Source: Onchocerca lupi (lineage: Eukaryota; Nematoda; Chromadorea; Rhabditida; Onchocercidae). From it: a stretch of 64,000 nt of DNA. A model generated the notes under the pieces. It was not told the origin of the DNA, did no database searches, and saw only the letters and a list, made by a program, of their open reading frames with translations. Below are positions 1 to 10,988 of this stretch, piece after piece. The stretch covers positions 1 through 64,000 of the forward strand of contig JAOVVO010000319.1 in the NCBI GenBank assembly GCA_028564675.1. Direction: 5' to 3'. A program made the position numbers and the translations under genes. How positions within the stretch are numbered: the stretch's first letter is position 1; each line of letters starts with the position of its first letter.

Positions 1-2690
1 TACTTTCATGTCTTATAATATTGCATTTTTGTCATTAATCCATTCTTAATTCACACATAACTTCCTATCATTGATTCGTCAATTCCTGAATAGAGGTTAT
101 GTCGAACGAGGTTGTTGAAGAATTTCGAAAAAAAAAACCCTTAAATCATATAGTCCTCCAATGGCTACACTGAACCCGTCCTAACTCCAGAATCCACATT
201 ATATAAATATGAAAGCAGCAATCAAGAGCACATAACACGCCAATAATTTGCAGAAACCAACAATTTTGAAGAGAAAAAATTGAACTATTATTTACAAAAA
301 TTTGCATGTAACCTTCTATAGCATACATTTGAGAAAATTCTTTAGCTCAAATTGTTCGAGAACATTCGTCAACTTCTTGAAGTAACGTTACGTGAAAAAG
401 TTACCTAAAAAGTCAATCAAAAGTTTACCTACAAACAGTTGTCTGAAGTAGGATTACAAGAAAAAAAAATTTATTTTTAAAGAAGTCTCATTAGCGTGTA
501 TTAAGAATTACCTTCATTTCAACTACTAATCATTTCAACACCCAGTGATAAAAGTGATCGAACTCATAAAAAAGTAATCGCAAAGATGGGAATTCGGACA
601 GAATATTTGAATATTGAAATGATTCTCTGAAATTCTAAATACAGTTTATCCACGCGACGAATACCGATGAAGCTGAACCACGAACCGCAAGCCCACGTAA
701 TCAATAAATAAGAAATGAGGCAAGAACTGCTTTGATAGCCTAAAAGTTCGGCTACTAGCAACGACGTGGGTGGTCCATACGTGCGCTTCCTCTTTAACAG
801 TTTCAGCGGACTGTACAATAAATAAGAGATTTTCTTATTTATTTCGCGATCTATTATATTAGGATAAAAATAAATCAGAATAATTATAGTGAGGTTAATA
901 ATTAATAAACATCATGCAACCTCTTTGTTAATAATTTTATTATGATTTTATGGCAATTTAATAATAATAAATGAAATATAATGTCAAGTAAGCTAAGTAC
1001 TAAAGTATTTCAAGAAATATTTTTCAAATTATTAATATCTTTCCGAAACCTTTTTCTCCCCGCTAAAAACAAGTAGGGGAAAAATAACTCGAATTGTTTA
1101 CATTGAGTTTGCAAGTTATCTGCTACTATCATACATCTTTTCTTTTTCCGGATTATCTATTATTTATCGCAAGTAGTACTTGTTCATTGTGAAATTTCGT
1201 TAGAAAAGAGTTGATTCGACAACTCAAATGCACTTTGCAGAAAAATTTAAATTTTTTATGCTTCAAGTTTGATATAACGTCCTCGTCTTTTCACTCCTGA
1301 AAATTTTCAGTTGACTACTTCGTGTGTTTTCAACTTTCAAACTTTGCACAATTTGAACATACCAAATGAGTGAGGAAAATATGTATCATAATGTGTTTGA
1401 CAATTTACAAGAAATTTTTTTTTGAATTTTTCAAGATATAACTGAGAAATGGTAATACTTTGCTTCCAACTAGTTATACATCGGAGACATCCTGGTGGAA
1501 TTCTGGAAAATTTGAATCAAAGATTTGGTATTGTTTTTGAACTGAATATCAACGGGCAATAACTTCAATTTCAAATTCCAAATTTTTAGGAAAAACAAAA
1601 AGCAATTAATTTTAATTCAAAGTATTAACAGGTTAATCTCAAAACGAAACCTGAATGCATTTGAAAAACCTATTGTTCTCGTTGAGGCAATCTCGATTTT
1701 GTTTTTATGAATTTGAATTCTTTATATTATAAATTAGCAGCGACTAAGACTGATATTTTCGAAATTGTTCTACGAGAAAATGTTGCACCAATTCCTTTAC
1801 AATATGCGTTAATGAATGTTTAAAAAGGAATGCCAATAACCGATGAAAATATTTATTTCCAGGATTTTTGTGGAAAAAAAATTTGGCATTTTCTCATTTT
1901 ATAGCTATCCGTAAATCTATCAAGTATTTCTATAAATTTAATCTTGAAATAGAATCTGATTAAAGTAGCCAAGCTATTCACCGATCATTACGTAAAAAGA
2001 TATGATTCCGATCAATTTTTCATATTTTAAAAAAATGATGGAGAATTTTCCAGGTATCCTGCACAATTCAGGACGTTGTTGGGCTGCAGCACAATTACCA
2101 ATTTTCCACTTCGTAGACTGGAATATAAAAACAGGCCAAATAGCTTTGCAAAATTCATTAAAAATTCGTAGATTTCTCTGATACAGATCTTTTAGAGCAC
2201 ATAGAAACCTGTTTACCGGTGATGCAATTTACCTTGATACTTCATCACATAATACTTTCACGATATTACAAATTGTTTCAGGTTTATGGTAACAAATTCG
2301 ATTTAACAGGAAAATTTGTACATGAATTTGCATCTGAGCTGAATTTTGACATTTTCATAAATTTATGTACAGCAAAAAAAAAAAAAAAAAAATGTCTAAA
2401 TCTGAGATTTAAGCACATTTTCTTCTTTTCAAATCACATATTTTGAATTATAACCTATAATTGATAAAGCTCGATAAAAATTTTTCAACATTATTTTTTT
2501 TCCGATTCATTAAGGTCAAAACCTGAAGAGATAAAAATGGTTTTAATATTCATTTTAGTATGAAGAAAAGTCAAGGAACTAAAAGTAAATGAAATATATA
2601 TTCATTGTTTTTTTCCTCTATTTTCAATAAATTTTCATTATTGTCATCGCATCGTTTAATAAATCTATACAGCATAAAATAGAAGTTTTT
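1..2690. other. AT-rich intergenic or intronic DNA, no defensible gene
   Basis: Dense stop codons in all frames, many A and T runs, and no recognisable protein family, tRNA or snRNA. The only compositional break is a GC-richer island at about 560-820, listed separately. A pure A run lies at 2374-2391. I see no promoter or gene end that can be tied to a coding region. Confidence 0.6.
646..810 (-). other. GC-richer island, possible terminal exon on the minus strand
   Basis: On the minus strand a T-rich tract ending in TTGTACAG lies just before base 810. From there one frame stays open for 54 codons and stops at TAA (646-648), beginning SAETVKEEAH and containing LPHFLFIDYVGL. A second frame across the same DNA is also open (about 84 codons over 564-818), so the true frame, if any, is undecided. 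The island stands out from the flanks by its C+G content. No family is recognised. It could be the last exon of a gene, a conserved non-coding block or a decayed insertion. Confidence 0.15.
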
Positions 2691-2694
2691 TTAC

Positions 2695-2840
2695 TTTTTC
2701 CCTTTTTTGAAAATATAGAACGAAATATAACAGAAATGGCAATGACCTAATTGGCAATTTTCACCATCACCGCAATCGAGCATTTCTTCCCAACCAATGC
2801 CGCCTGCAGCTGTTCGTCCCTCTTTTTGATGAAATTCCTT
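2695..2840 (-). other. GC-richer island with open frames, identity unknown
   Basis: A short island (about 2760-2825) interrupts AT-rich DNA. On the minus strand one frame is open and reads GRTAAGGIGWEEMLDCGDGE within a stretch of about 45 codons. All three plus-strand frames are also open across the island, so openness here mostly reflects base composition. Splice signals around it are weak: the nearest AG lacks a T-rich tract. No family is recognised. Confidence 0.12.
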
Positions 2841-4160
2841 TTTAATATACATGTATATGATATATATATATTCAACTTGTGCTAATTAACTAAATGCTGC
2901 AAAATGTTACTTATTTTTTATTTTCTAATTACGAATAGGTAATAATGAATATTGGTAAGCATTTATAGTTGAGGTTATGTTGTTACATATAAGAACACAA
3001 AATTTAGTACAAAACAAACAAGGAAGACTAAAATTAAATTTTACAATATGCAGATCAACAAATAATATATTATAAATCGATTTAAATTATGTTATTACTA
3101 TTATCTTCATCATATGATTTTTGATCAAAATATTTAATTAAGGGTGGATAATTTTAGCATGGTCAATTCAATTACTATGTCACTTTAATTTTTAGTTATC
3201 AATTTGGTTATGAAGTCAGACAATATTATTTAATTCATAGTTTTCGGACTCTGGTTTTAAACTTGATGCCTGAATTATGAAACATCACATCATTTCTGAA
3301 TTAGATCATACTTTCTTACATGTGAAACAAACATTAATAAACATCTGAATAATTTTATTAGAAATTCACTAATGTTACAACTAAACTATACAACTAAAAT
3401 TAATTTTATCGCCATCATAACCAATATTAGCATTACTATTTCTCTTTTTTTATAACACTATCATCTCTTGTTATCGCTATTCACAATTGCTATTATCACA
3501 TTTTATTCGTCACCATAATTGCTATTATAATTATTACTGCTATTATTGTTTTGATGAAGACATAATAATAATAATAATGATAATAATAATATTATTATTA
3601 CTATTATCATTATTAAAATAAGAATTAATATTGATTTTTATTACATTTTTTTTTTTAATATGGAATTGTTAAAATTTCTTTCCTCGAAAAATTTATATGA
3701 TTAACATAATTTGTTAAATATTAGCTGTAGAACTGTCAGTTGAGTCCCGCGTAACATGCGGCAATATTTGAGAGAGAGAAAAAGTCTCCAACTGATAAGT
3801 TGCTACCAGCTGATAATATTTCGAGAATAATTTTTAAAATAACTCAAAATTTATCTAATGTAATTAATTTGATTGCCAGTGGGGCAAATTTTTGTCTTTT
3901 TTTAATCGTTTAATCGATATCATATAATTAATGTTAGTAAACTTGAAATGATAGAAAATTAAATTAAAATTTGCTGAAAACTTTTTTGAAAACTTGTTTG
4001 AATTAATTCAAAATATTTTGCTATTAATTTGTGATATAAAGTGATGAATTATGATCAATTAAAAATAACCAGTTATTTTCGACTTTTCAGTGCTATAATT
4101 AGAGAAATAGAGCTATGAGTAATATTTCTGTCATTTTTGTGCGAAATATCAACGTAAAAA
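2841..4160. other. AT-rich spacer with ATA/ATT tracts
   Basis: Low-complexity DNA with no gene. A run of AAT/ATT trinucleotides at about 3561-3617 reads as ATAATAATA followed by ATTATTATT, so it is partly self-complementary. A GAGAGAGA tract sits near 3771-3779. Nothing else is supportable. Confidence 0.6.
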
Positions 4161-4164
4161 ATAG

Positions 4165-4320
4165 AAATTTTTTTTTCTCCTTATGTAAAGGTTAATAGTT
4201 TGATGGTTAATATTAAATATTTGTTTCATTTAATCGATCCATCGTATCCGAAATTGAGTAATTTTTATATGCAAAATTAAATTACAACAAATATCATTTG
4301 TTTTTGTTTGGATTTTAGTA
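4165..4320. repeat. Diverged direct repeat, copy 1
   Basis: This segment (core GTTTGATGGTTAATATTAAA from 4198, then ATTTGTTTCATTTRATCGA) recurs about 274 bases downstream at about 4445-4600 with scattered substitutions. The tail (CGAAATTGAGTAATT, then CAAAATTAAAT) appears a third time, more degraded, at about 4578-4620. It is a small decayed tandem array of non-coding DNA with no coding potential. Confidence 0.75.
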
Positions 4321-4444
4321 TCAATAACAAAAAAATTGCTGAGAAAAAAAGGAAAGGAACAGTTGGAGGAGTAATAAAAATATTAGAAAACTAAGTAATT
4401 TAAAAAAAAAAAAAAAAGGAAGAAAGAGATCGACAGATGACTCA

Positions 4445-4620
4445 TTTTTTTCTTTGACGTAAATTTTAATGGTTTGATGATTAATATTAAATATTTGTTT
4501 CATTTGATCGACTTACTGTGTTCGAAATTGAATAATTCTTATCCACAAAATTAGGTTCTAAAAAATATTATTTGTCGTATTCGAATTTTTGAATAATATT
4601 GTCACAAAATTAAATACTTA
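4445..4620. repeat. Diverged direct repeat, copies 2 and partial 3
   Basis: Second copy of the 4165-4320 unit. Its core GTTTGATGATTAATATTAAA begins at 4472 and is followed by ATTTGTTTCATTTGATCGA and CGAAATTGAATAATT. A third partial copy of the tail (TTCGAATTTTTGAATAAT, then CACAAAATTAAAT) follows at about 4578-4620. The divergence suggests an old duplication. Confidence 0.7.
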
Positions 4621-7600
4621 AAAGAAAAGAGAAGTGATTATACATTGACAAATATTTGATGATAATAATGAAATCATCTGATTATTTCAGCGCCATATTG
4701 AAAAAAAAAAAAAAAAAAGTTAATGAAAAAAAGTACATTTGGTGATAAATTGAACTTTCTCGGAACAATACAGAAAAAGAAATGATAATTGAAAAAAGAG
4801 AAAAAATGATATTATAATGCAAAATTGCTTTCGATTACCCACATGACGACCAGCGAATTTTGTTATTGATGGCAACTCACCATACTTCCGATCGTTCATT
4901 TCATTCGTCTTTCAAGCAAAATTTTCCAAAATAAATTTTTAGTTTACTGCATAAATTTATTTTTAGAACTATTATTATTCGCTCGTCTCAACTAATAATT
5001 GCCTGATAATTCTGCTTCATTTTCCTTATCACTTTTTGATTATAACTAAAAATTGTATTAAAAAAATTTCAAATATTTAGACTTTAACAAATACGGACAT
5101 TTTAGCAATGATAATATATCCATTAAAAGTGATTCGGTTTTTCAAATGTTATTTTAAATTTAATTTTGCTATCAAAACTCTAATGTTTAATATTTACAGA
5201 CGTAATTATAAAATATTATTTGAAGTGGCATTTACACAGCTTTTCGATAAATTGATTTCATTCGTGGAAGATGGATTGTTTAATGAAATCTTCACATTGA
5301 TTTTTTATAAATTAAACGGAATAATTGTTTATAAATTATTAGTTTATATGACTATGGATTGTATGACAGCTTGTAATCATTTCTGCTGTCATTATCGATT
5401 CATTTTTCAAAATTTTTAGCACTTTTCAATCGTATCTTATCAAATGTTTTAGAAAAGGATTCACAATGCTATGCTGAAAAATTGTCTATTTTGTAAGGTT
5501 AAATTTTAATAATTACCAGATTATGATAAAGCGATAAATAAATGGCACTCATTGATTGCACAAATACCAAACTTGAGCTGGTTATAAAAAATGCATTGAA
5601 TCACTTTTGTCTCTAATTATTCGTTGCAATTTCATATTTCGCCAAATTGTAATGTGGATTTTAATTTTAATATTTTTTATTACTTTCTATCATTCATTTA
5701 TCGAATCTGGTCTTACACCGGAAAATGTCATAAACTTCTCGCATATTCTTCCATACAAATATTCCGTGCTACATACATTCCTCGATACATAAACAAGAAC
5801 AGAATTTTATAGTATTCGTCAATACAGAGGGAAAAAAACTAAACAAAAATAAAATCCTTTCTATTTTGCTCAAGATTTGTGTAATTTTAAACAGTTTTGC
5901 ATGGTGTTTGAAACTGTATGATTCATCACAGATCGTTCCTTCTTTTTCTTTCTCATTTTGTTACAACAATTTCAAATTTTTCACTTTTTTCAAATCTTGC
6001 TCTCCTAACCAATTTTTTCGTTCCCTTTCTTCCCTTATTTTTCCTTTTTTTTTTGAAATATAAAATTATTTCTTTTTCAATTTTGTTATACAAAAGTAAG
6101 TTAACTAAAAATGCTACAACATTTGTTTTTAGGTTTAAACAAGAAATCATTATTATATGCTCTATAAAATTGTTTACAGTACCACTATTTTTAATCCAAT
6201 GTCTTAGTCTTATTTTTTATTTGCGCGTTCAATAAGGCTCTGTTGTCAATACCTTAAGTTGATTAAGCCTTTTAAAATCTTTATTATAGTCATTTCAAGG
6301 TGCAGCTTGCTTTTAGACTCTATATTATGAATTGGATAACGCAAATTTGCATTTTAAAGCGATTTCTATTTTTTTTTCTCAAGCAAATATAGTTACTTCC
6401 GACCCAACGAAGTTCACCTATCAAAAGGTGACTACAGTATATACAAAAAATTAGACATTTGCAACTTTTCCTTTAAATTCGATTTTTCCATGTTAAAATT
6501 TATAATATATTTTATTCATTGGATTTTCTAATTTATTTATCTAATTAATTCTTGATGCACAACTTTAATTTAGCTATAAAATTATAAACAAGTTGAAGAA
6601 ATCATTTTCAAAGAAATGTTGTACTTTTTTCTTTTTTAAAATGATGAAAAGTTGTAGATTCAGAGATTACTAATTGTAATTTTTTTTGATGTTACAATTG
6701 GTGTTAAAGTTGAAGTAGCATAAATATATTAATATAAAAGCTACGTGCTTCAGCTTTAGCATAGTTTTTTTTTTTCTTTTTTTTTTTTTTTATCGCAATA
6801 TCAAACAAAAATTATAATTATTCATTCGAAATGAAAAATAATTTGAATAATTGCGGAAGCTTCTGTGAAGAAATGAAAACTTTCATTCAATCTTTCAATG
6901 AAAAAGTCTCCTTTTTTTGTTACACTTTCTTTTCCATTCCCAATGTCAACAATATTATTGCTTACCAACAAGGAAATAGTTTGCTTCCGCTTCGTTTATT
7001 TGTTATGAATTGCTTATTTAGTCTATTAAACTTGGTTTGATAACTAAATTCAGTAGTTTTTTTGTTATTAGCAACCCTGATTTTTACCACAAACTTCAGT
7101 TATTCTTCAAATGATTCTAAACATCATTAAGTCACATTTTCAAGATCACGATCGCTTCTTTTATTCTTTTTTTATATCCTTGAATTCCGAGCAATTTGAC
7201 AAAGCGTTTTACTTGGAGATTGAAATTGAAATTTAATTGAATTTTAACAGATTTTTAGCAGCATTTAAAGTTATTCTATCAAACTGAAAATATTATATCT
7301 CTATCAACAGATGCTTCTAAAATCTGAAAAAAACTTTGATCATTCATGAAAACAACTTAATTTTTCGAATTTATTGATCACATTTGCGCAATTTCAACTT
7401 CCTTAAATGACTCATTAAATTGCGAATTTCTGATTTGAAGGTCAAGTGATGGAGCGATACGACAATATGAACATCAGTTGAACACTATTCATGTAAAATA
7501 TAACTTACTATTGGTACTATCCTAAAATTAAAAATCTTTCTGTCTTCTCTCTCCATTACAAGAAATGAAATTTAGCATTTTGATTCTTTTTTATTTTCTG

Positions 7601-7937
7601 AAATTGTTGGTTTTATTTGCTCAAAAAGTTTTCAATTTAATAGAAAATCGTTGCAACAAATTTTTGTTTCTCCTCTCGAAAGAAAAATCAGAAAACATTT
7701 GACACAAATTCGTTAATAATCTTGATCATAAAGTTCCGCTAAAAAATTTTCTCTTTTTACAAAAAAAAGGGCAAAAAAATAATTCTGTCAAAAATATTTT
7801 TGTGTCCAAATGGAAAAGAAGTTTGTTCATTCATTCCTGTTGTCCATAAAACTATCGTAATGATGGCGCAGTAAATTCATCAGATTATGTTTTTCCACCT
7901 TCTTTCATTCCTTCTTCTTTTTCTCTTTTTAGGAAAA

Positions 7938-7938
<1 letters not shown>

Positions 7939-7968
<30 letters not shown>
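7939..7968. repeat. Poly-A tract (30 A)
   Basis: An uninterrupted run of 30 A, preceded by AGGAAAAC and followed by CAAACAATT. There is no target-site duplication or upstream retroelement body, so it is best read as a microsatellite rather than a retrotransposed tail. Confidence 0.85.
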
Positions 7969-7969
<1 letters not shown>

Positions 7970-9085
7970 AAACAATTTTAAATCAAAAGTCTTTTCTTCG
8001 TTCGATATGAATAATTAAATAAATCAATTTTTACGAAGTTATTTCAGAAATAATAATATTATTTGAAAGATATTTCATGTTAGTTGATCATTTAAAACAA
8101 TTTGAAAAAATTCGTTAATTATTTTTATCGCTGGTAAAAAATTTATACTAATGGTAATGAAAAAAAAAAAAAAAAAAAATTCAAGATTTCATCACATTCT
8201 TGCATATTTTAGAATATTTTCAGATAATTTTAATTAGCATAGCAAATGAATTTGACTCAGATATAATTGCATTTATTCGGAGAGATCAATATGCTATTTA
8301 TATAATTCCATTTAAGTCATTTGTCAACAGTTATTTAAGTAAAGACTTCGTTTTTAATTATTTAAGTGAAAGATCTCTTTATATTCCGTAATCTTTTTTT
8401 CTTTTTTCTTTATAAACAGCATTTTATGCCTATATATTTTCCTTTGTTTATTTTACTATGAATTTTAATTAGCCGGTTTTTTGTTTTAAAAAGAATGACT
8501 TAATTGATTTGTTTGGAATTACTTTATCTTTTTTATTTGAAATGACTGAAGTCATCTATTTATCATTAAGAGTGCAAAGAGAGAGAGAAAGAAAAAAGAG
8601 TATAATAAAATCTTTGATCGAATTTTTCATATGAATTATTTTTATTTCTGATAAATCGAAAAAACAATGCGTTCATTCGGTGGAATTTCAAAAGGGATGC
8701 ATTCTGAAAAATTTAAAAGCACGGTAAGATATGAATGAAAAAATTGTGAGTTATTAATTGCATAAAAAGAGTTGTTTATTTGCAAGCAAATTAGTTAATT
8801 AATTAACTGATTTTGAATTTGCACTTCGCAAATTTTCATTAAAAATTTTTTCCTTATTCGTCAATTATGGAATTTGTTTATCATACTTTCAATATCCTTT
8901 ATATTTGAATTGAAAAAAAGTTTCAAACTGTCTGTAATGGCATTTCTATGTCACAAATTCAACAGGTTCATTTTTCATCCTATTAATTTTACTATCCGAA
9001 ATTAAGCTTAAAATTATTCAAATTTGCAAATATTTCCAACATATACTTTGGTTGAAATGTATATATATTCATTAAAAATTATATT

Positions 9086-9088
<3 letters not shown>

Positions 9089-9120
<32 letters not shown>
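9089..9120. repeat. (AT)16 microsatellite
   Basis: A perfect AT dinucleotide run followed by a T run. It is an ordinary simple repeat. Confidence 0.9.
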
Positions 9121-9123
<3 letters not shown>

Positions 9124-10227
9124 TTTTTTTTAACTTCAACATTTCAACTTTTGATGAATATATTTATAAAGAAAGAATGACAAAAAATATATATTCAATG
9201 TTTCACTTGAATCACTTTTGATTTACCTAACTAAATATTAAAATTCATGCTATACATTTCATATTCTGGATAAAATTTTTTTTAACTAGCAATAAATTTA
9301 GGATAAGAGATTTATTCCTTTTCTTTTCATAAACTTTATATATGTTGAATATGATTGATAAATAATCATTGCATAGAAATTAAAACATTGACATCATTTA
9401 TTATCACTGAATTTACACTTTCATTAATATTGTTTATCTCTTAAAATTGAAGTTGCTGTTTTCAATTTCCACAATTTCATCGCAGACATCTTGTATTCAC
9501 TTAACAGCTACTCTTAACGACTACTCTTATACTTTTCCAGCAATTATATTTTACACAATTCTAATATTTAATGACTTTCTTGCATTAAATATCAAATATT
9601 TGAGGAAACAATTTGTAAATTATTTATTAAATTTCTGAAATTATTCAGAAATTCTTTTGGAAAGTTTGAAAAAAAAATCGAAAGAGTGGAAACTTTTCCT
9701 TTTCTGTTATTTTTCAATCTTTGAATACGCTGATTAATCACTCCTTCTTTAATAAACAATAACATGATAAAATTGAAAATCTTTGCGAACTTAAATCAAA
9801 TACTTAGAATTTAAATGCCACTCCTACTAGCGTTATCCTATAAAATAGAAATAAAAAAGAAATGAAAAATATTTCCAATAAATGCTAAAAATTGTATCGA
9901 AGTGCCACAAATGATTGATATTCAAAATTCTTTATTAATCAAAAATATAATATGCTTGAATTCGAATTGTGCAACATTTTTAACTCTGACTATTATTTGG
10001 AATCGATAATAATCAGGGCAATTGGAAGCATCAAATTTTTTTTAAATTAATAAAAAAAAATTGAAGCAAACTTTTCTTTTTCTTCTTTTTCTTTTTTTCT
10101 CCAATAGTCAATTTAGTTCCGCTTCATAGATTTCAATTCATTTATCTGTTCTAAATTCTTCAATCGAAAGCAATAAAATTTATGCATGAAACATATTGTA
10201 TGCAAATTTTAACATACAAGCACGAAC

Positions 10228-10290
10228 ATACATGCATGCATGCATGCCTGCACATATAATTTGCAGCAATTAATTGTGCGGTGCATGTAT
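10228..10290. repeat. Imperfect inverted repeat around TGCA repeats
   Basis: The left arm begins ATACATGCATGCATGCATGC and ends CTGCACA. The right arm, TGTGCGGTGCATGTAT, pairs with it apart from a bulge made by extra TGCA units and a mismatch. The loop is about 20 bases. It could fold as a hairpin of about 16 bp. No known microRNA seed is recognised in it. Confidence 0.5.
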
Positions 10291-10988
10291 TTGAATCTCA
10301 GAGGGAATTTTAATTTATTTTTCACAAATGTAAAAGTTGATAAACTTTCTTAAAAATTAAGAATACTATGCAATTAGTATGTAATTTGCAAAATTTTGTT
10401 TTTTATCTTTTTTTAAACATTCAGTTCAATTAATTGGAAAATGTGTAAAAATAATTGTAAAATCAAAAAAAATTTGTTAAAACAAAATATAATATGTTGT
10501 CCTTCATCGGCTTCCAAAAAATTTCGAAATATTTGAACAAATTATTCGAATTCTTCTTAGTTTCATTTGTTATAATTGAGAAAAAAAATCGAAAAAAGAA
10601 AGGAAAGAAACGGAAAAAAAATAGAATAATTACAGTACAGAATTTCTTATAGTCTAAAATGACTTCAAGAAACATACGACGTTTTTTGCTCTATACAAAA
10701 AAAATTAAAATTTAGAAATTGCAAAATTTGAAAAACCTCAAAATTTTGTGAACTCTCAGAAATGAAAAATAAGTTAAACCTACGATAGATAGGTAAATAT
10801 AATGTAAATGATTAATGGTAAAATGTTTCATAGTTTAGTTTTAAGATTTCTGTGTTTTCCAATTGATATCATTTTTCCATTTTCATTTCCTTTTTTTATT
10901 TTCTTTATGAAAAATTTTCTCAAATAGGTTCATTAGTTATAGTTCAAGGATAGAGGAAAAGATCAGGAAGTTTTTTTTTTCTTTAAAA

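Larger units (their letters stand above)
4621..10220. other. AT-rich DNA without recognisable genes
   Basis: About 5.6 kb of low-complexity sequence with poly-A and poly-T tracts, including 30 A at 7939-7968. Open stretches of 60-105 codons exist (for example 5108-5419 and 5918-6235), but they are dominated by F, L, I, N and K codons and match nothing I know. They lack flanking splice or start signals, so I treat them as chance. No RNA gene was seen. Confidence 0.55.

Noticed and set aside
5108..6235. Open stretches of about 100 codons on the plus strand
   Set aside because: At this AT content a few stop-free stretches of about 100 codons are expected by chance in 64 kb (my rough estimate). 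These are dominated by F, L, I, N and K and have no splice or domain evidence.
7939..7968. Poly-A tail of a retrotransposed sequence
   Set aside because: No element body, open frame or flanking target duplication is visible upstream.
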